Source: DATLYB01 sp964502525
GTDB taxonomy: Bacteria; Bacteroidota; Bacteroidia; Chitinophagales; CAIOSU01
NCBI GenBank assembly: GCA_964502525.1
Contig: CAZCXH010000069.1
Location: 1-23,329 of the forward strand
Direction of reading: 5' to 3'
DNA: 23,329 nucleotides
Positions 14,634 to 22,496 of this stretch are shown piece after piece. The first letter of the stretch is position 1. The number at the start of each line of letters is the position of its first letter. Position numbers and translations under genes: made by a program. Under the pieces are notes generated by a model. It did not search any database. It was not told where the DNA came from and saw only the letters and a program-made list of their open reading frames with translations.

Positions 14634-15626
14634 ATGAAAACAGCAGTCTTCAGCTTGCGGAAATTTGAAAAGGAGCATCTGTTTAATGCCAATAACGGCA
14701 AACATCAATTGAAGCCGATAGAGACTCACCTATCTCAAGATTCAGTAGAACTCGCAAAAGAATGTGAAGCCGCTTGCATCTTCGTGAGTGATGATGCATC
14801 CGCACCCGTGCTGAAAAAGCTGAAGCAACTCGGAATAAAATATCTGGCATTGCGCTCAGCAGGATTCAATCACGTTGATTTGAACAAGGCAAAAGAACTC
14901 GGTATCAGGGTAGCTCGCGTGCCTGAGTATTCGCCTTACGCAGTGGCAGAGCACACCGTTGCGCTCATGCTCGCCCTGAACAGGAAGCTCATCCGCGCGC
15001 ACAACCGCATCATGGAATTGAATTTTTCATTGGAAGGTCTCGTGGGATTTGATATGAATGGTAAGACGGTTGGCATCATCGGCACCGGGAAAATCGGAAG
15101 TGTGGTAGCCAAAATCCTGCATGGTTTTGGATGCAAATTGCTTGCTTTCGATTTAATTGAAAACGAAAGGCTCAAAAAAGATTTCGGAGTGGTTTATACC
15201 ACTTGCGTAAATTTATGCCGACAGTCTGACATCATAACCCTTCATGCGCCATTGACTCCTGATACTCAGTATATCATCAACAAAAAGTGCATTGGTATGA
15301 TGAAGCCGGGTGTGATGCTGGTTAATACCAGCCGTGGCGCATTGGTAAATACCAAAGACGTGATTGACGCCCTGAAGTCAGGTCACATCGGCTTCTTTGG
15401 GCTTGACGTGTATGAAGAAGAGGAAGGACTTTTCTTCGAGGACCATTCGGAAGATATACTGCAGGATGACACCATCGCCCGTTTGATGACTTTCAAGAAC
15501 GTGCTCATTACCAGCCATCAGGCGTTTCTGACACACGAAGCCCTGGAAAATATCGCGAAGGTTACCATATATAACCTTGACTGCTGGCAGAAAGGGGAGA
15601 CGTCTGAAAATGAAATTAAAGGATGA
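14634..15626 (+). CDS. ldhA: D-lactate dehydrogenase (2-hydroxyacid dehydrogenase family)
   Basis: The 330-residue product is a D-isomer-specific NAD-dependent dehydrogenase. The NAD loop is GTGKIG (150-155), the substrate Arg234 is in NTSRGALVNT, the catalytic Glu lies in the YEEEEGLFFED segment (261-264), and catalytic His295 is in TSHQAFLT. The FFED and QDD segments resemble E. coli LdhA more than other family members, supporting D-lactate dehydrogenase, which regenerates NAD+ by reducing pyruvate during fermentation. It is the third gene of the ppsA-pfkA operon. Confidence 0.9.
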   Translation: MKTAVFSLRKFEKEHLFNANNGKHQLKPIETHLSQDSVELAKECEAACIFVSDDASAPVLKKLKQLGIKYLALRSAGFNHVDLNKAKELGIRVARVPEYSPYAVAEHTVALMLALNRKLIRAHNRIMELNFSLEGLVGFDMNGKTVGIIGTGKIGSVVAKILHGFGCKLLAFDLIENERLKKDFGVVYTTCVNLCRQSDIITLHAPLTPDTQYIINKKCIGMMKPGVMLVNTSRGALVNTKDVIDALKSGHIGFFGLDVYEEEEGLFFEDHSEDILQDDTIARLMTFKNVLITSHQAFLTHEALENIAKVTIYNLDCWQKGETSENEIKG

Positions 15627-15681
15627 TTCTGATTTGCTTACTGGAACGAAGGGGAATGTAGTCGCAGATATTATGCATTTA

Positions 15682-15721
15682 GCAAGTGGGTGTATATTTG
15701 AGTCTTAATCAACCCGCTTGC
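15682..15721 (+). promoter_or_regulatory. Promoter-like element inside an inverted repeat, upstream of the cupredoxin gene
   Basis: TATATTTG (15693-15700) is an exact match to the Bacteroidota -7 consensus TAnnTTTG. It lies in the loop between GCAAGTGGGT (15682-15691) and ACCCGCTTGC (15712-15721), which pair over 10 bp with one G-U. The start codon is at 15736. No good -33 TTTG is seen. The repeat may be an operator or a 5'-UTR hairpin. Confidence 0.5.
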
Positions 15722-15735
15722 CAAAACATACTACC

Positions 15736-16920
15736 ATGAAAACCTCTTACATCCTTATTTCGCTTTCGCTGGTATCGCTGCTGGGAATCAGTTCAGCTAA
15801 TGCCACGGTTCACGTTGTTACTTGTCAGAATTCCCCTTCCCACTTCTTGCCGGTGACGGTTAACGCCCTGGTGGGAGACACTATTCATTGGATCTGGGTG
15901 GAAGGAGGGCATATCGTAGGTCCCATCAGTTCTTCTGATATACCGGCAGGAGCGGCTATGTTTAATGCTCCGATAGATTACTTTAATCAATCGTTTGAAT
16001 ATGTGGTAACCGTTCCGGGCAGCTACCATTATGACTGCCATCCCACTACTCCCCATGGTGAAGATGCATACATCGTGGTCACTGCTCCCATCCCTGCCCA
16101 AATTATCAATGGCGGCTTTGAGCTGTGGGACACTACTTACACTGGTAATTATTCGGCTGAACTGAGCAGTAACTATGCAGTGCCTGAACCGCTCGCAGGT
16201 GTCGTCAATCATTGGACGCCCGGTAACGGATTTGGAATGAGCCGGACTACCGACAGCTATTCAGGGAATTATGCTTTGATTCTGCACAATTGGTACTCTT
16301 ACGTTCAGGAATGGATTACCTACCGGGAGGCTGCCAACTTCACACCGCGATATTTACAGGGCTACTATAAGTATAGTACGGGCGGGGCAAACGGTCTTTC
16401 GCACGCCACTGCCACCGTGACTTTTACGCGGTTCAACGGCACTAAAAATGATACCATTGCCTCGGGTACCTATCAGTTTGATTCCGCTGCCGCTTATACT
16501 CCCTTTCAGATGGAAATAAGTCTTACCTCTCAAATCCCCGACAGCTTTAGCGTTTATATCATCAATTCCAACAGCCAGTGCGCGCTGGTCAACGTTTGCA
16601 ATTTGCTTTATCTCGATAATCTCGCTTTCGCTGATTCCGCCTTGCCTGTGGGCGTTCAGGGCGTAAATTCAGCAGAAGAGCTTGTGACGATTTATCCCAA
16701 CCCTTTTACGGATAAAATCACGATTGAAACTCCGCCAGCGGAAACGGTTGACATTTACAACAGCGCAGGGCGAAAAGTGAAATCACTTGCCTTGAATAGC
16801 GGGCAAACACAAATTGAAATTGATTTTGCAGGACTCACCGATGGAATTTATTTCTACAGCATTGTCAGGCAACAGAAGATTGCGGCAACGGGAAAGCTTT
16901 TGAAAAGCGCTGAAGAATAA
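15736..16920 (+). CDS. Secreted cupredoxin-domain protein with T9SS sorting domain
   Basis: The 394-residue product has a signal peptide (residues 1-23, cleavage near ANA). A plastocyanin-like domain follows (about 24-118), with VNALVGDTIHWIW, a candidate copper ligand His59, and YHYDCHPTTPH (Cys101, His102, His107). The usual axial Met after the last His is not present (GEDAY instead). Residues 120-305 form a beta-sandwich, binding-module-like region. The C-terminal 75 residues (IYPNPFTDKITIE...DIYNSAGR...LTDGIYFYSI) are a type A T9SS sorting domain, so the protein crosses the outer membrane. The frame is open from 15718; ATG 15736 fits the signal peptide. It could bind copper or pass electrons at the surface (inference). 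Confidence 0.82.
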   Translation: MKTSYILISLSLVSLLGISSANATVHVVTCQNSPSHFLPVTVNALVGDTIHWIWVEGGHIVGPISSSDIPAGAAMFNAPIDYFNQSFEYVVTVPGSYHYDCHPTTPHGEDAYIVVTAPIPAQIINGGFELWDTTYTGNYSAELSSNYAVPEPLAGVVNHWTPGNGFGMSRTTDSYSGNYALILHNWYSYVQEWITYREAANFTPRYLQGYYKYSTGGANGLSHATATVTFTRFNGTKNDTIASGTYQFDSAAAYTPFQMEISLTSQIPDSFSVYIINSNSQCALVNVCNLLYLDNLAFADSALPVGVQGVNSAEELVTIYPNPFTDKITIETPPAETVDIYNSAGRKVKSLALNSGQTQIEIDFAGLTDGIYFYSIVRQQKIAATGKLLKSAEE

Positions 16921-16946
16921 TCTGCTACAGTTACTCATGACGCTAA

Positions 16947-16953
16947 TTACTAA
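16947..16953. repeat. Target-site duplication, left copy (TTACTAA)
   Basis: TTACTAA here is repeated at 18105-18111, directly outside the 18-bp inverted repeats of the insertion sequence. Because the repeat ends and flank share bases, the duplication could be read as 5-7 bp. Confidence 0.65.
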
Positions 16954-18104
16954 CTCACCTTACGCAAAAATCATTTGATAAAAGCTGATGTCTGCATAGG
17001 TGGTGATGATAATGTTAACAGCTCCTTTTGGGCAGCCTTAAGTGCTGCAAGGTAAATTTTTGCTTTCATCGCGAAATGGTTCAAGTTGTTTCTAAGCTGA
17101 AGCCATTCCAGTTTGACATACGCGATGATGGACAGCATGAAATGATTTAACTGCGTGGTGATGGTTTTGGTCGGTGATTTAGCAAAGCTGGCGTTGCTTT
17201 TCACCGATTTATGATACATCTCTGCACTCCACCGTTTTTTGTAGATGGCAGTGATTTGGACACACGAGAGGTTCAAGTCGCTGCAAACCAGATATAACAC
17301 ACCCGCTGTACCATCCTCGTTTTTGAAGACTTGCTTTGTCAGCAACAGTGGAAATTCAAGCTCTTCGAGCCAGACTTCCAAGGGCTGTTGTTCCAGCTTC
17401 AGCGACCCGATACCTCTGTATTTTTTTTGCTGCTTATCGGTTTTGGATAAGGCTACTTTGCGATTGCTTTTTACCGCCATCACAAAATCGCAGCGCAGCC
17501 CTTCTTTGACAAACTGCATGTTTTCTGCTGACGAATACCAACTGTCGTTTACCACATAATCGATGCAGATGTTCCGGTGACACGTCTTCAGCATCTGCCG
17601 ATACATTTCATTTTTTGTCTTGCTGCACTGTCGTTTTTGTTTTCCGCTTCGCTCATCGGTAACCACTTTGTCTTTGCGGACGAATTCCACCGCACAGGGC
17701 AAACTGATTCCTTTGGTGTGAACCAGTGCCGTTAAAAAGCAAACGCCCTTCACACTGCGCTTCAGCGTGTGATCATAGTGCCAGCTTATCAATTCGCTTT
17801 CATCGGTGTATCGCTTTTCTTCTATCGAATCGTCAAAGCACAACACCACCCTCTCCTCGCTCGAACAGATTTCCTGCAGCATCGGTTTGACCACTTTCCA
17901 TAAATATCTGGAATCATATTCTCCGCTGGCAAGCAGGCGGGTTATCTTGTCGTGACTGATGACCCCCTCGGTCATTTGCGACAGTCCAATAGCCGTAGCC
18001 AATCCCGTTGAACTCAGCAAGTAATCCGTGTACAGGTCTGTTAAGTTTTCCACGATTCGCTTTTTGAAGATGCTAATTTACTCCTCATTTTTGCGTAAGG
18101 TGAG
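16954..18104 (-). mobile_element. Complete IS4-type insertion sequence (1151 bp)
   Basis: The ends are a perfect 18-bp inverted repeat, CTCACCTTACGCAAAAAT (16954-16971, and its complement 18087-18104). The match extends by 3 bp into the flanks. TTACTAA flanks both sides (16947-16953 and 18105-18111), as expected of a target duplication. One transposase gene fills the element on the minus strand, and its stop codon touches the inverted repeat. Perfect ends, a perfect duplication and an intact gene suggest recent movement. It separates the cupredoxin gene from the copper block. Confidence 0.88.
16971..18053 (-). CDS. IS4-superfamily DDE transposase
   Basis: The 360-residue product has an RNase H-like DDE core. 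Candidate catalytic residues are Asp74 or Asp75 (VLCFDDS), Asp170 (YVVNDSWY) and Glu278 in YKKRWSAEMYHKSVK, which fits the Y-x2-R-x3-E-x6-K signature of the IS4 group exactly. The N-terminus (SHDKITRLLASGEYDSRYLWKVVK) is the usual DNA-binding helical part. The start is GTG at 18053; an upstream TAA in frame limits longer starts, and no ATG alternative is near. The assignment to IS4 versus related ISH3/IS701 groups is not settled. It appears intact. Confidence 0.85.
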   Translation of the reverse strand: MENLTDLYTDYLLSSTGLATAIGLSQMTEGVISHDKITRLLASGEYDSRYLWKVVKPMLQEICSSEERVVLCFDDSIEEKRYTDESELISWHYDHTLKRSVKGVCFLTALVHTKGISLPCAVEFVRKDKVVTDERSGKQKRQCSKTKNEMYRQMLKTCHRNICIDYVVNDSWYSSAENMQFVKEGLRCDFVMAVKSNRKVALSKTDKQQKKYRGIGSLKLEQQPLEVWLEELEFPLLLTKQVFKNEDGTAGVLYLVCSDLNLSCVQITAIYKKRWSAEMYHKSVKSNASFAKSPTKTITTQLNHFMLSIIAYVKLEWLQLRNNLNHFAMKAKIYLAALKAAQKELLTLSSPPMQTSAFIK

Positions 18105-18111
18105 TTACTAA
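18105..18111. repeat. Target-site duplication, right copy (TTACTAA)
   Basis: This matches the left copy at 16947-16953. It is followed by CTAACTGGC, so an extra CTAA repeat lies beside it and slightly blurs the junction. Confidence 0.65.
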
Positions 18112-18280
18112 CTAACTGGCAATTTGATTCAATGAATAGCAATTTGCAATGGGCAACCGGATTCAATTATGAAATTTTAACAGTATCTGCAAGCAAAATT
18201 TGTTATTTTTATCGTTCAGCACAAAAAACAGACAGTAGAAAGAAGCCTGTATCTTGCTATATTTTGTTAACTTGCCTATC

Positions 18281-18700
18281 GTGAAAAAAATCTGCTCCAT
18301 ATCGGTTGCTCTTCTTTTTCTCTTCAGCACCATCAACCTGAACATTGTCAGTCATTATTGTGGCGGCAAGCTGGTGGAAACCAAGCTCATTGCAGGTAAC
18401 GACAAAGCTTCCTGTGGCATGGAAGATGACCCTGCTTTGTGCGAGAACTACAAGGGTCCGGCATTGACAAAAAATTGCTGCGAGGATGACTGGTATCAAA
18501 TCTCAATCAAAGACTACTATACAGCTTACGGTAGCATTTATAAAGCGGAGTCTAACAAAGCACAATTATTCGCATCAGACTTACTGCCTATAGTCTTCTG
18601 TTCTCAGATGGCTCCTGCACGTTTTATTACTGCCCATTATAAATCACCGCCCGGCAGTCACGAAGTTTTCCTGCCATTCATCCAGATTTTTCTCGTCTGA
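18281..18700 (+). CDS. HYC_CC_PP family protein
   Basis: The product is 139 residues from GTG 18281, which gives KKICSISVALLFLFS as a signal peptide; a TTG at 18254 in frame would add nine unlikely residues. It shows the three features naming this family: HYCGG (His25-Tyr-Cys27), an NCCEDD Cys pair (66-67) and a Pro pair (123-124) close to a hydrophobic C-terminus. Cys48 and Cys54 add to the cluster. Family members in Bacteroidota are small exported proteins often found upstream of copper/heavy-metal RND efflux genes, as here. A metal-sensing or metal-handling role is likely but unproven. Confidence 0.82.
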   Translation: MKKICSISVALLFLFSTINLNIVSHYCGGKLVETKLIAGNDKASCGMEDDPALCENYKGPALTKNCCEDDWYQISIKDYYTAYGSIYKAESNKAQLFASDLLPIVFCSQMAPARFITAHYKSPPGSHEVFLPFIQIFLV

Positions 18701-18721
18701 AAATAACAGTTCTGCTTATTG

Positions 18722-18742
18722 CTCTGAATTTTTAATTCAGAG
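18722..18742 (+). terminator. Hairpin after the HYC_CC_PP gene
   Basis: CTCTGAATT (18722-18730) and AATTCAGAG (18734-18742) form a perfect 9-bp stem with a 3-nt loop, 22 bases after the stop. A loose T-rich run (TTCTTCTTTTT) begins 7 bases downstream. It is a plausible terminator, though the stem is AT-rich. Confidence 0.5.
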
Positions 18743-18809
18743 AAAGATTCTTCTTTTTGCAAAACAGAATTTTATTTGAATCAGATATTTACCCTAAACA
18801 TTCATAAAT

Positions 18810-21095
18810 ATGCTACCAAAAAAAACTTTAACCATCATCTTAGAAATGGGTTGTGCTTCCTTAAATGCTCAATCCATTGTTAGCGGAACCGTCCAGGATT
18901 CCATTACCGCAAACCCATTATTTAATGTACGGGTAACCATCTTCAACAGCGACACGTCTTTTTTCCGCGAAGCACGAACCGATTCCAATGGGGATTATTC
19001 ATTTCAGAATATTCCATCCGGCACTTATTCTTTAGGCGTAGCCGCAGTGGGGAAGGATTATCGGCAAAGAACAGTTAACATAACCAGCAACACGGCAAGC
19101 AATAATTTCCTGTTGCCGGATGAGTCGCAGCAGGGAGTTTGGCAAACTATTGTGCAGGCGCCAGAACCGCTTGGCGGCACTGATTTGGGAATCCTGCTTC
19201 CGAACGGAAAAATATTTTATTGCCACGATTCCAAGGACCCATTTCTATTTGACCCGCTAATTGATGATACGGTAGGCATAAAGGGCGATTCGGTTGTTCA
19301 GGGTTGTGTTGCTCCATTGCTTTTGCCTGACGGCAAAATAATTTTTGTTGGTGGTGCTGACCGCCCCTCTTACGGACCGGGTACACGCAACGTGAAGACT
19401 TTCAATTATATGACAGAAACATGGACGCATCTGCCCGATATGCTCGGCTACCGCTGGTATCCCACGATGACCCGCCTTACGAGCGGCAAATTGCTGGTGA
19501 TTGGCGGAGGTGGTCAAAATAATCCTGTAAGATTAGGGACATCTGAGCTTTACAATCCCGCAACGGGCGTCAGCTATTATGTTGACACCGTTGCGATTCC
19601 TAATGAACTTTCTCCTATCGTAATGCTACACAATGGCAAGGTGCTGATGACGCACCGTCCGCCACAATTGTTTGACCCGGCAACCGAGCAATGGACAACT
19701 TGCGCTGATTTTTTGCAAGGACCGCGAATGCCCAATGGCGACCATGCCGACCATGAACTGGTTTTGCTGCAGGAAGGAAATGTTGTGGCAGTGGGTTTCA
19801 AGAATTTTGGAACGGGAGTCGGAAAGCTGATTGAAAAATATAATCCTGTTTCTGATTCGTGGAGCTACGGAGTGAATTTTCATCCGGTGCGCTCGCGTCC
19901 GAAAACGGTACTTCTGCCGAATAAAAAAATTGTGGTGCTCGCAGGCTACAAGGAAGAAAGCACCAATCCCGCTGCAACAAACAATTGGGGTTACATGAAG
20001 CTTACCGATTTATACGACCCCTATGCTGATAGCTGGCGCAGGCTGGCCGACATGAATTATTTCCGTGAATATCATTCGCTGCCCATTCTTGTCCCTGACG
20101 GGAGAATTATCATGGTGGGCGGTGAAGGACAGCCGGGCAATGAGCCGCCTTTCAGCGTGATTGAAGCGTTCACTCCGCCCTATTTGTTCAGAGGCGTCCG
20201 TCCTGAAATTGCCAATCTCGCGCAAAGCGATTTTCAGCGAGGAAGCCAAATCAACTTCAATGTTTTGAAAACGGATTCGGTAACGGCTGTGATTCTGATG
20301 TCCACTCCATCCATCACGCATTTTATGAATTGCGGCAACAACCGCTTCATTGAATTGCCATTCACACAAGCGGGAAATATTATCAGCGCAGCGATTCCAA
20401 CCGACACGCTTCTGGCACTTGACGGCTATTATCATCTTTTCGTGATGGTGGATGATATACCCAGCGTTTCAAAAATCGTTCGCATCGCAAGCGACAACAT
20501 TGCACCCCCTCTCAACTGCGATTCATTTTGCGTAGCGAGCATTACGTATGATACCGTTAATGCAAACTACCTCTACGTCACCATTGAAAACAACGATACC
20601 AACTTCATTAACTATCCCATCGTGCAGTTGATTGATTCAAATGGTGATACTGTTGCAAATGCTCAGAAGATTTTTGAATACTATGGACAGTTGGAAGGAA
20701 CACAGCAAACGTATCATATCCCAACCGTGCTTGGCTCGTTCCCGCAAAACTGGAATGGGCAGGTGTTGCTGGAAGATGGGTTGTTTCACACGGTCTGTGT
20801 GATTGACTTCCCTTGCGACTCAATTCCGACATCAATCCGGGAAAATGAGAGCAGTTATGATTTCAATGTAGAGTTTGTTCCCGGAGGCGAGAAAATAATT
20901 ATTCGCATTTCACAAATGGATTCGGAAGGCGCGGAAATAATTGTCAGTAATGTGTCAGGGCAAGTTGTTTACCGTGAAAAAGAATTTTCAGCCGTTACTT
21001 CTATCCCGATTAAAAATTGGACCGAGGGAATTTATTTGGCGTGCGTGGTTCACGATGGAAGAAAGGAAGTAATGAAATTTTCGATTACCCGCTGA
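18810..21095 (+). CDS. Secreted galactose-oxidase-like copper radical oxidase with T9SS domain
   Basis: The 761-residue product has these parts in order: a short signal peptide ending NAQS (about 1-21), a CarboxypepD_reg-like sandwich (22-100), a seven-bladed Kelch-type propeller (about 108-455), a DUF1929/E-set domain (456-562), a further beta domain (570-675) and a type A T9SS sorting domain (about 685-761). The galactose oxidase site is complete: Cys166 (GCVAPLLLPDGK) and Tyr217 (RWYPTM) for the thioether cofactor, axial Tyr421 and His422 (REYHS), and His504 (SITHF). No Trp is seen at the place of the stacking Trp290 of the fungal enzyme. It probably oxidises a primary alcohol with O2 to give an aldehyde and H2O2 at the cell surface; the substrate is unknown. 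The signal core is short. Confidence 0.85.
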   Translation: MLPKKTLTIILEMGCASLNAQSIVSGTVQDSITANPLFNVRVTIFNSDTSFFREARTDSNGDYSFQNIPSGTYSLGVAAVGKDYRQRTVNITSNTASNNFLLPDESQQGVWQTIVQAPEPLGGTDLGILLPNGKIFYCHDSKDPFLFDPLIDDTVGIKGDSVVQGCVAPLLLPDGKIIFVGGADRPSYGPGTRNVKTFNYMTETWTHLPDMLGYRWYPTMTRLTSGKLLVIGGGGQNNPVRLGTSELYNPATGVSYYVDTVAIPNELSPIVMLHNGKVLMTHRPPQLFDPATEQWTTCADFLQGPRMPNGDHADHELVLLQEGNVVAVGFKNFGTGVGKLIEKYNPVSDSWSYGVNFHPVRSRPKTVLLPNKKIVVLAGYKEESTNPAATNNWGYMKLTDLYDPYADSWRRLADMNYFREYHSLPILVPDGRIIMVGGEGQPGNEPPFSVIEAFTPPYLFRGVRPEIANLAQSDFQRGSQINFNVLKTDSVTAVILMSTPSITHFMNCGNNRFIELPFTQAGNIISAAIPTDTLLALDGYYHLFVMVDDIPSVSKIVRIASDNIAPPLNCDSFCVASITYDTVNANYLYVTIENNDTNFINYPIVQLIDSNGDTVANAQKIFEYYGQLEGTQQTYHIPTVLGSFPQNWNGQVLLEDGLFHTVCVIDFPCDSIPTSIRENESSYDFNVEFVPGGEKIIIRISQMDSEGAEIIVSNVSGQVVYREKEFSAVTSIPIKNWTEGIYLACVVHDGRKEVMKFSITR

Positions 21096-21111
21096 TTAAA
21101 ACGGCAAGCTC

Positions 21112-22386
21112 ATGATAGAACGCATCATCACTTGGTCAACGCACAACCGCTTCTTCGTTTGGCTCGGCATCTTGCTGATTATAGCAGGAGGCATTTATTC
21201 CGTGCTGAATACGCCCGTGGACGCTATTCCTGACCTCTCCGAAAATCAGGTTATCGTTTACACCGAATGGATGGGGCGCAACCCGAAAATCATGGAAGAC
21301 CAAATCACCTATCCGTTGGTTTCCAATTTGCAGGGCATTCCAAATATCAAAGCCATTCGTGCCGCATCCATGTTCGGCATGAGTTTCATTTTCGTCATCT
21401 TCAATGATGATGCAGAAATCTATTGGGCGCGAACCCGCGTGTTGGAGCGGCTCAATTATGCGCAGCGTTTTTTGCCGCAGGGTGTAACGCCTACGCTCGG
21501 TCCCGATGGAACTGGTGTAGGGCATGTATTCTGGTACACACTGCAAGGTGATGGTTATGACTTGGGCGAACTCCGTGCAGTGCAGGACTGGTATGTAAAA
21601 TTCGCTTTGCAGAATGTGGAAGGCGTGAGCGAAGTCGCTTCCTTCGGAGGGTTTCAAAAACAATATCAGGTCAGTATCAACCCGCACAAGTTGGTTTACT
21701 ACGGCATTTCTGCGATGGACGTGGCGAACGCGCTGAAAGCCAACAACCGCGATGTGGGCGGCAGCATTTATGAAGTGAACCGCATGGGTTACATGCTCAG
21801 GGGATTGGGCTACATCAAGGATATTCAAGATATTGAAGCAATCTCCGTTGGCTCTTACAAATCAATTCCCATAAAACTGAAAGATGTTGCCGATGTGCAG
21901 ATGAGCAGCGACATCCGCCTTGGCATTGTGGATGAAAACGGGGAAGGCGAAGTAGTTGGAGGAGTTGTTGTCGCGCGTTACGGTGAAAATGCGAAAGAGG
22001 TGATTGACAACGTGAAGAAAAAATTGGGCGATGTCGAGAAAGGATTGCCGCCCGGTGTGAAATTCAAAATCGCTTACGACCGCAGCGATTTGATTGAAGC
22101 GGCTATCGCTACACTGAAAGAAGCATTGATTGAAGAAATCATTGTGGTTTCACTGGTGGTGTTCATTTTCCTTTTTCATGTGCGCAGCGCCATCGTTGCC
22201 ATCATCACGATTCCCCTTTCGGTACTGATTGGGTTCATCGTAATCAACCTGTTCGGCATTTCGCTCAACATCATGTCATTGGGCGGCATCGCACTTGCCA
22301 TTGGCGATTTGGTGGACGCGGGAATCGTGATGACGGAAAACGCTTACAAAAATTTAGTAAGGGAAGTGGTTAAAACGGATGAATAA
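21112..22386 (+). CDS. cusA: CusA-type copper/silver RND efflux pump, N-terminal part (split gene)
   Basis: This 424-residue part covers TM1 (about 13-33), the first periplasmic porter region (VDAIPDLSENQVIVYTEW, GVGHVFWYTLQ) and TM2-TM4 (about 340-410). TM4 holds the HME-RND relay motif ALAIGDLVDAGIVMTENAYK, with Asp399, Asp402 and Glu409. Full CusA/CzcA proteins have about 1,030-1,050 residues. A TAA at 22384 ends the frame in the cytoplasmic loop after TM4. An element of about 110 bp follows, then the same frame reopens at 22492 with the rest of the protein. Copper/silver is favoured over Zn/Co from the CusA-like segments and the copper neighbours. It lies 16 bp after the radical oxidase gene. 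Confidence 0.88.
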   Translation: MIERIITWSTHNRFFVWLGILLIIAGGIYSVLNTPVDAIPDLSENQVIVYTEWMGRNPKIMEDQITYPLVSNLQGIPNIKAIRAASMFGMSFIFVIFNDDAEIYWARTRVLERLNYAQRFLPQGVTPTLGPDGTGVGHVFWYTLQGDGYDLGELRAVQDWYVKFALQNVEGVSEVASFGGFQKQYQVSINPHKLVYYGISAMDVANALKANNRDVGGSIYEVNRMGYMLRGLGYIKDIQDIEAISVGSYKSIPIKLKDVADVQMSSDIRLGIVDENGEGEVVGGVVVARYGENAKEVIDNVKKKLGDVEKGLPPGVKFKIAYDRSDLIEAAIATLKEALIEEIIVVSLVVFIFLFHVRSAIVAIITIPLSVLIGFIVINLFGISLNIMSLGGIALAIGDLVDAGIVMTENAYKNLVREVVKTDE

Positions 22387-22496
22387 ACAAAACAGAACGC
22401 AGATGACACAGATGATTATGATAATCGCAGATAATGCAATCATAATTAATCATAAGCAATCCGCGTCATCAGCGTTCAAACATCATTTAAAATGGA
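22370..22496. repeat. Palindromic insertion inside cusA with possible target duplication
   Basis: The core 22396-22476 has imperfect inverted ends (AACGCAGATGACACAGAT against the complement of ATCCGCGTCATCAGCGTT, 15 of 18 matched) and an inner pair TGATTATGAT/ATCATAATTA, so it can fold as one hairpin. TTAAAACGGA (22370-22379) and TTAAAATGGA (22487-22496) flank it as a 9-of-10 direct repeat, 117 bp apart, which keeps the reading frame. The cusA frame inside contains at least four TAA stops. It resembles dispersed palindromic repeats of environmental Bacteroidota (recollection, not checked). Confidence 0.65.

Noticed and set aside
21136..21828. Antisense open frame of 230 codons opposite cusA
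   Set aside because: It mirrors a conserved RND pump and shows no family features.
22387..22491. Programmed read-through or simple stop suppression of cusA
   Set aside because: The frame holds several TAA codons in the insert, not a single suppressible stop.
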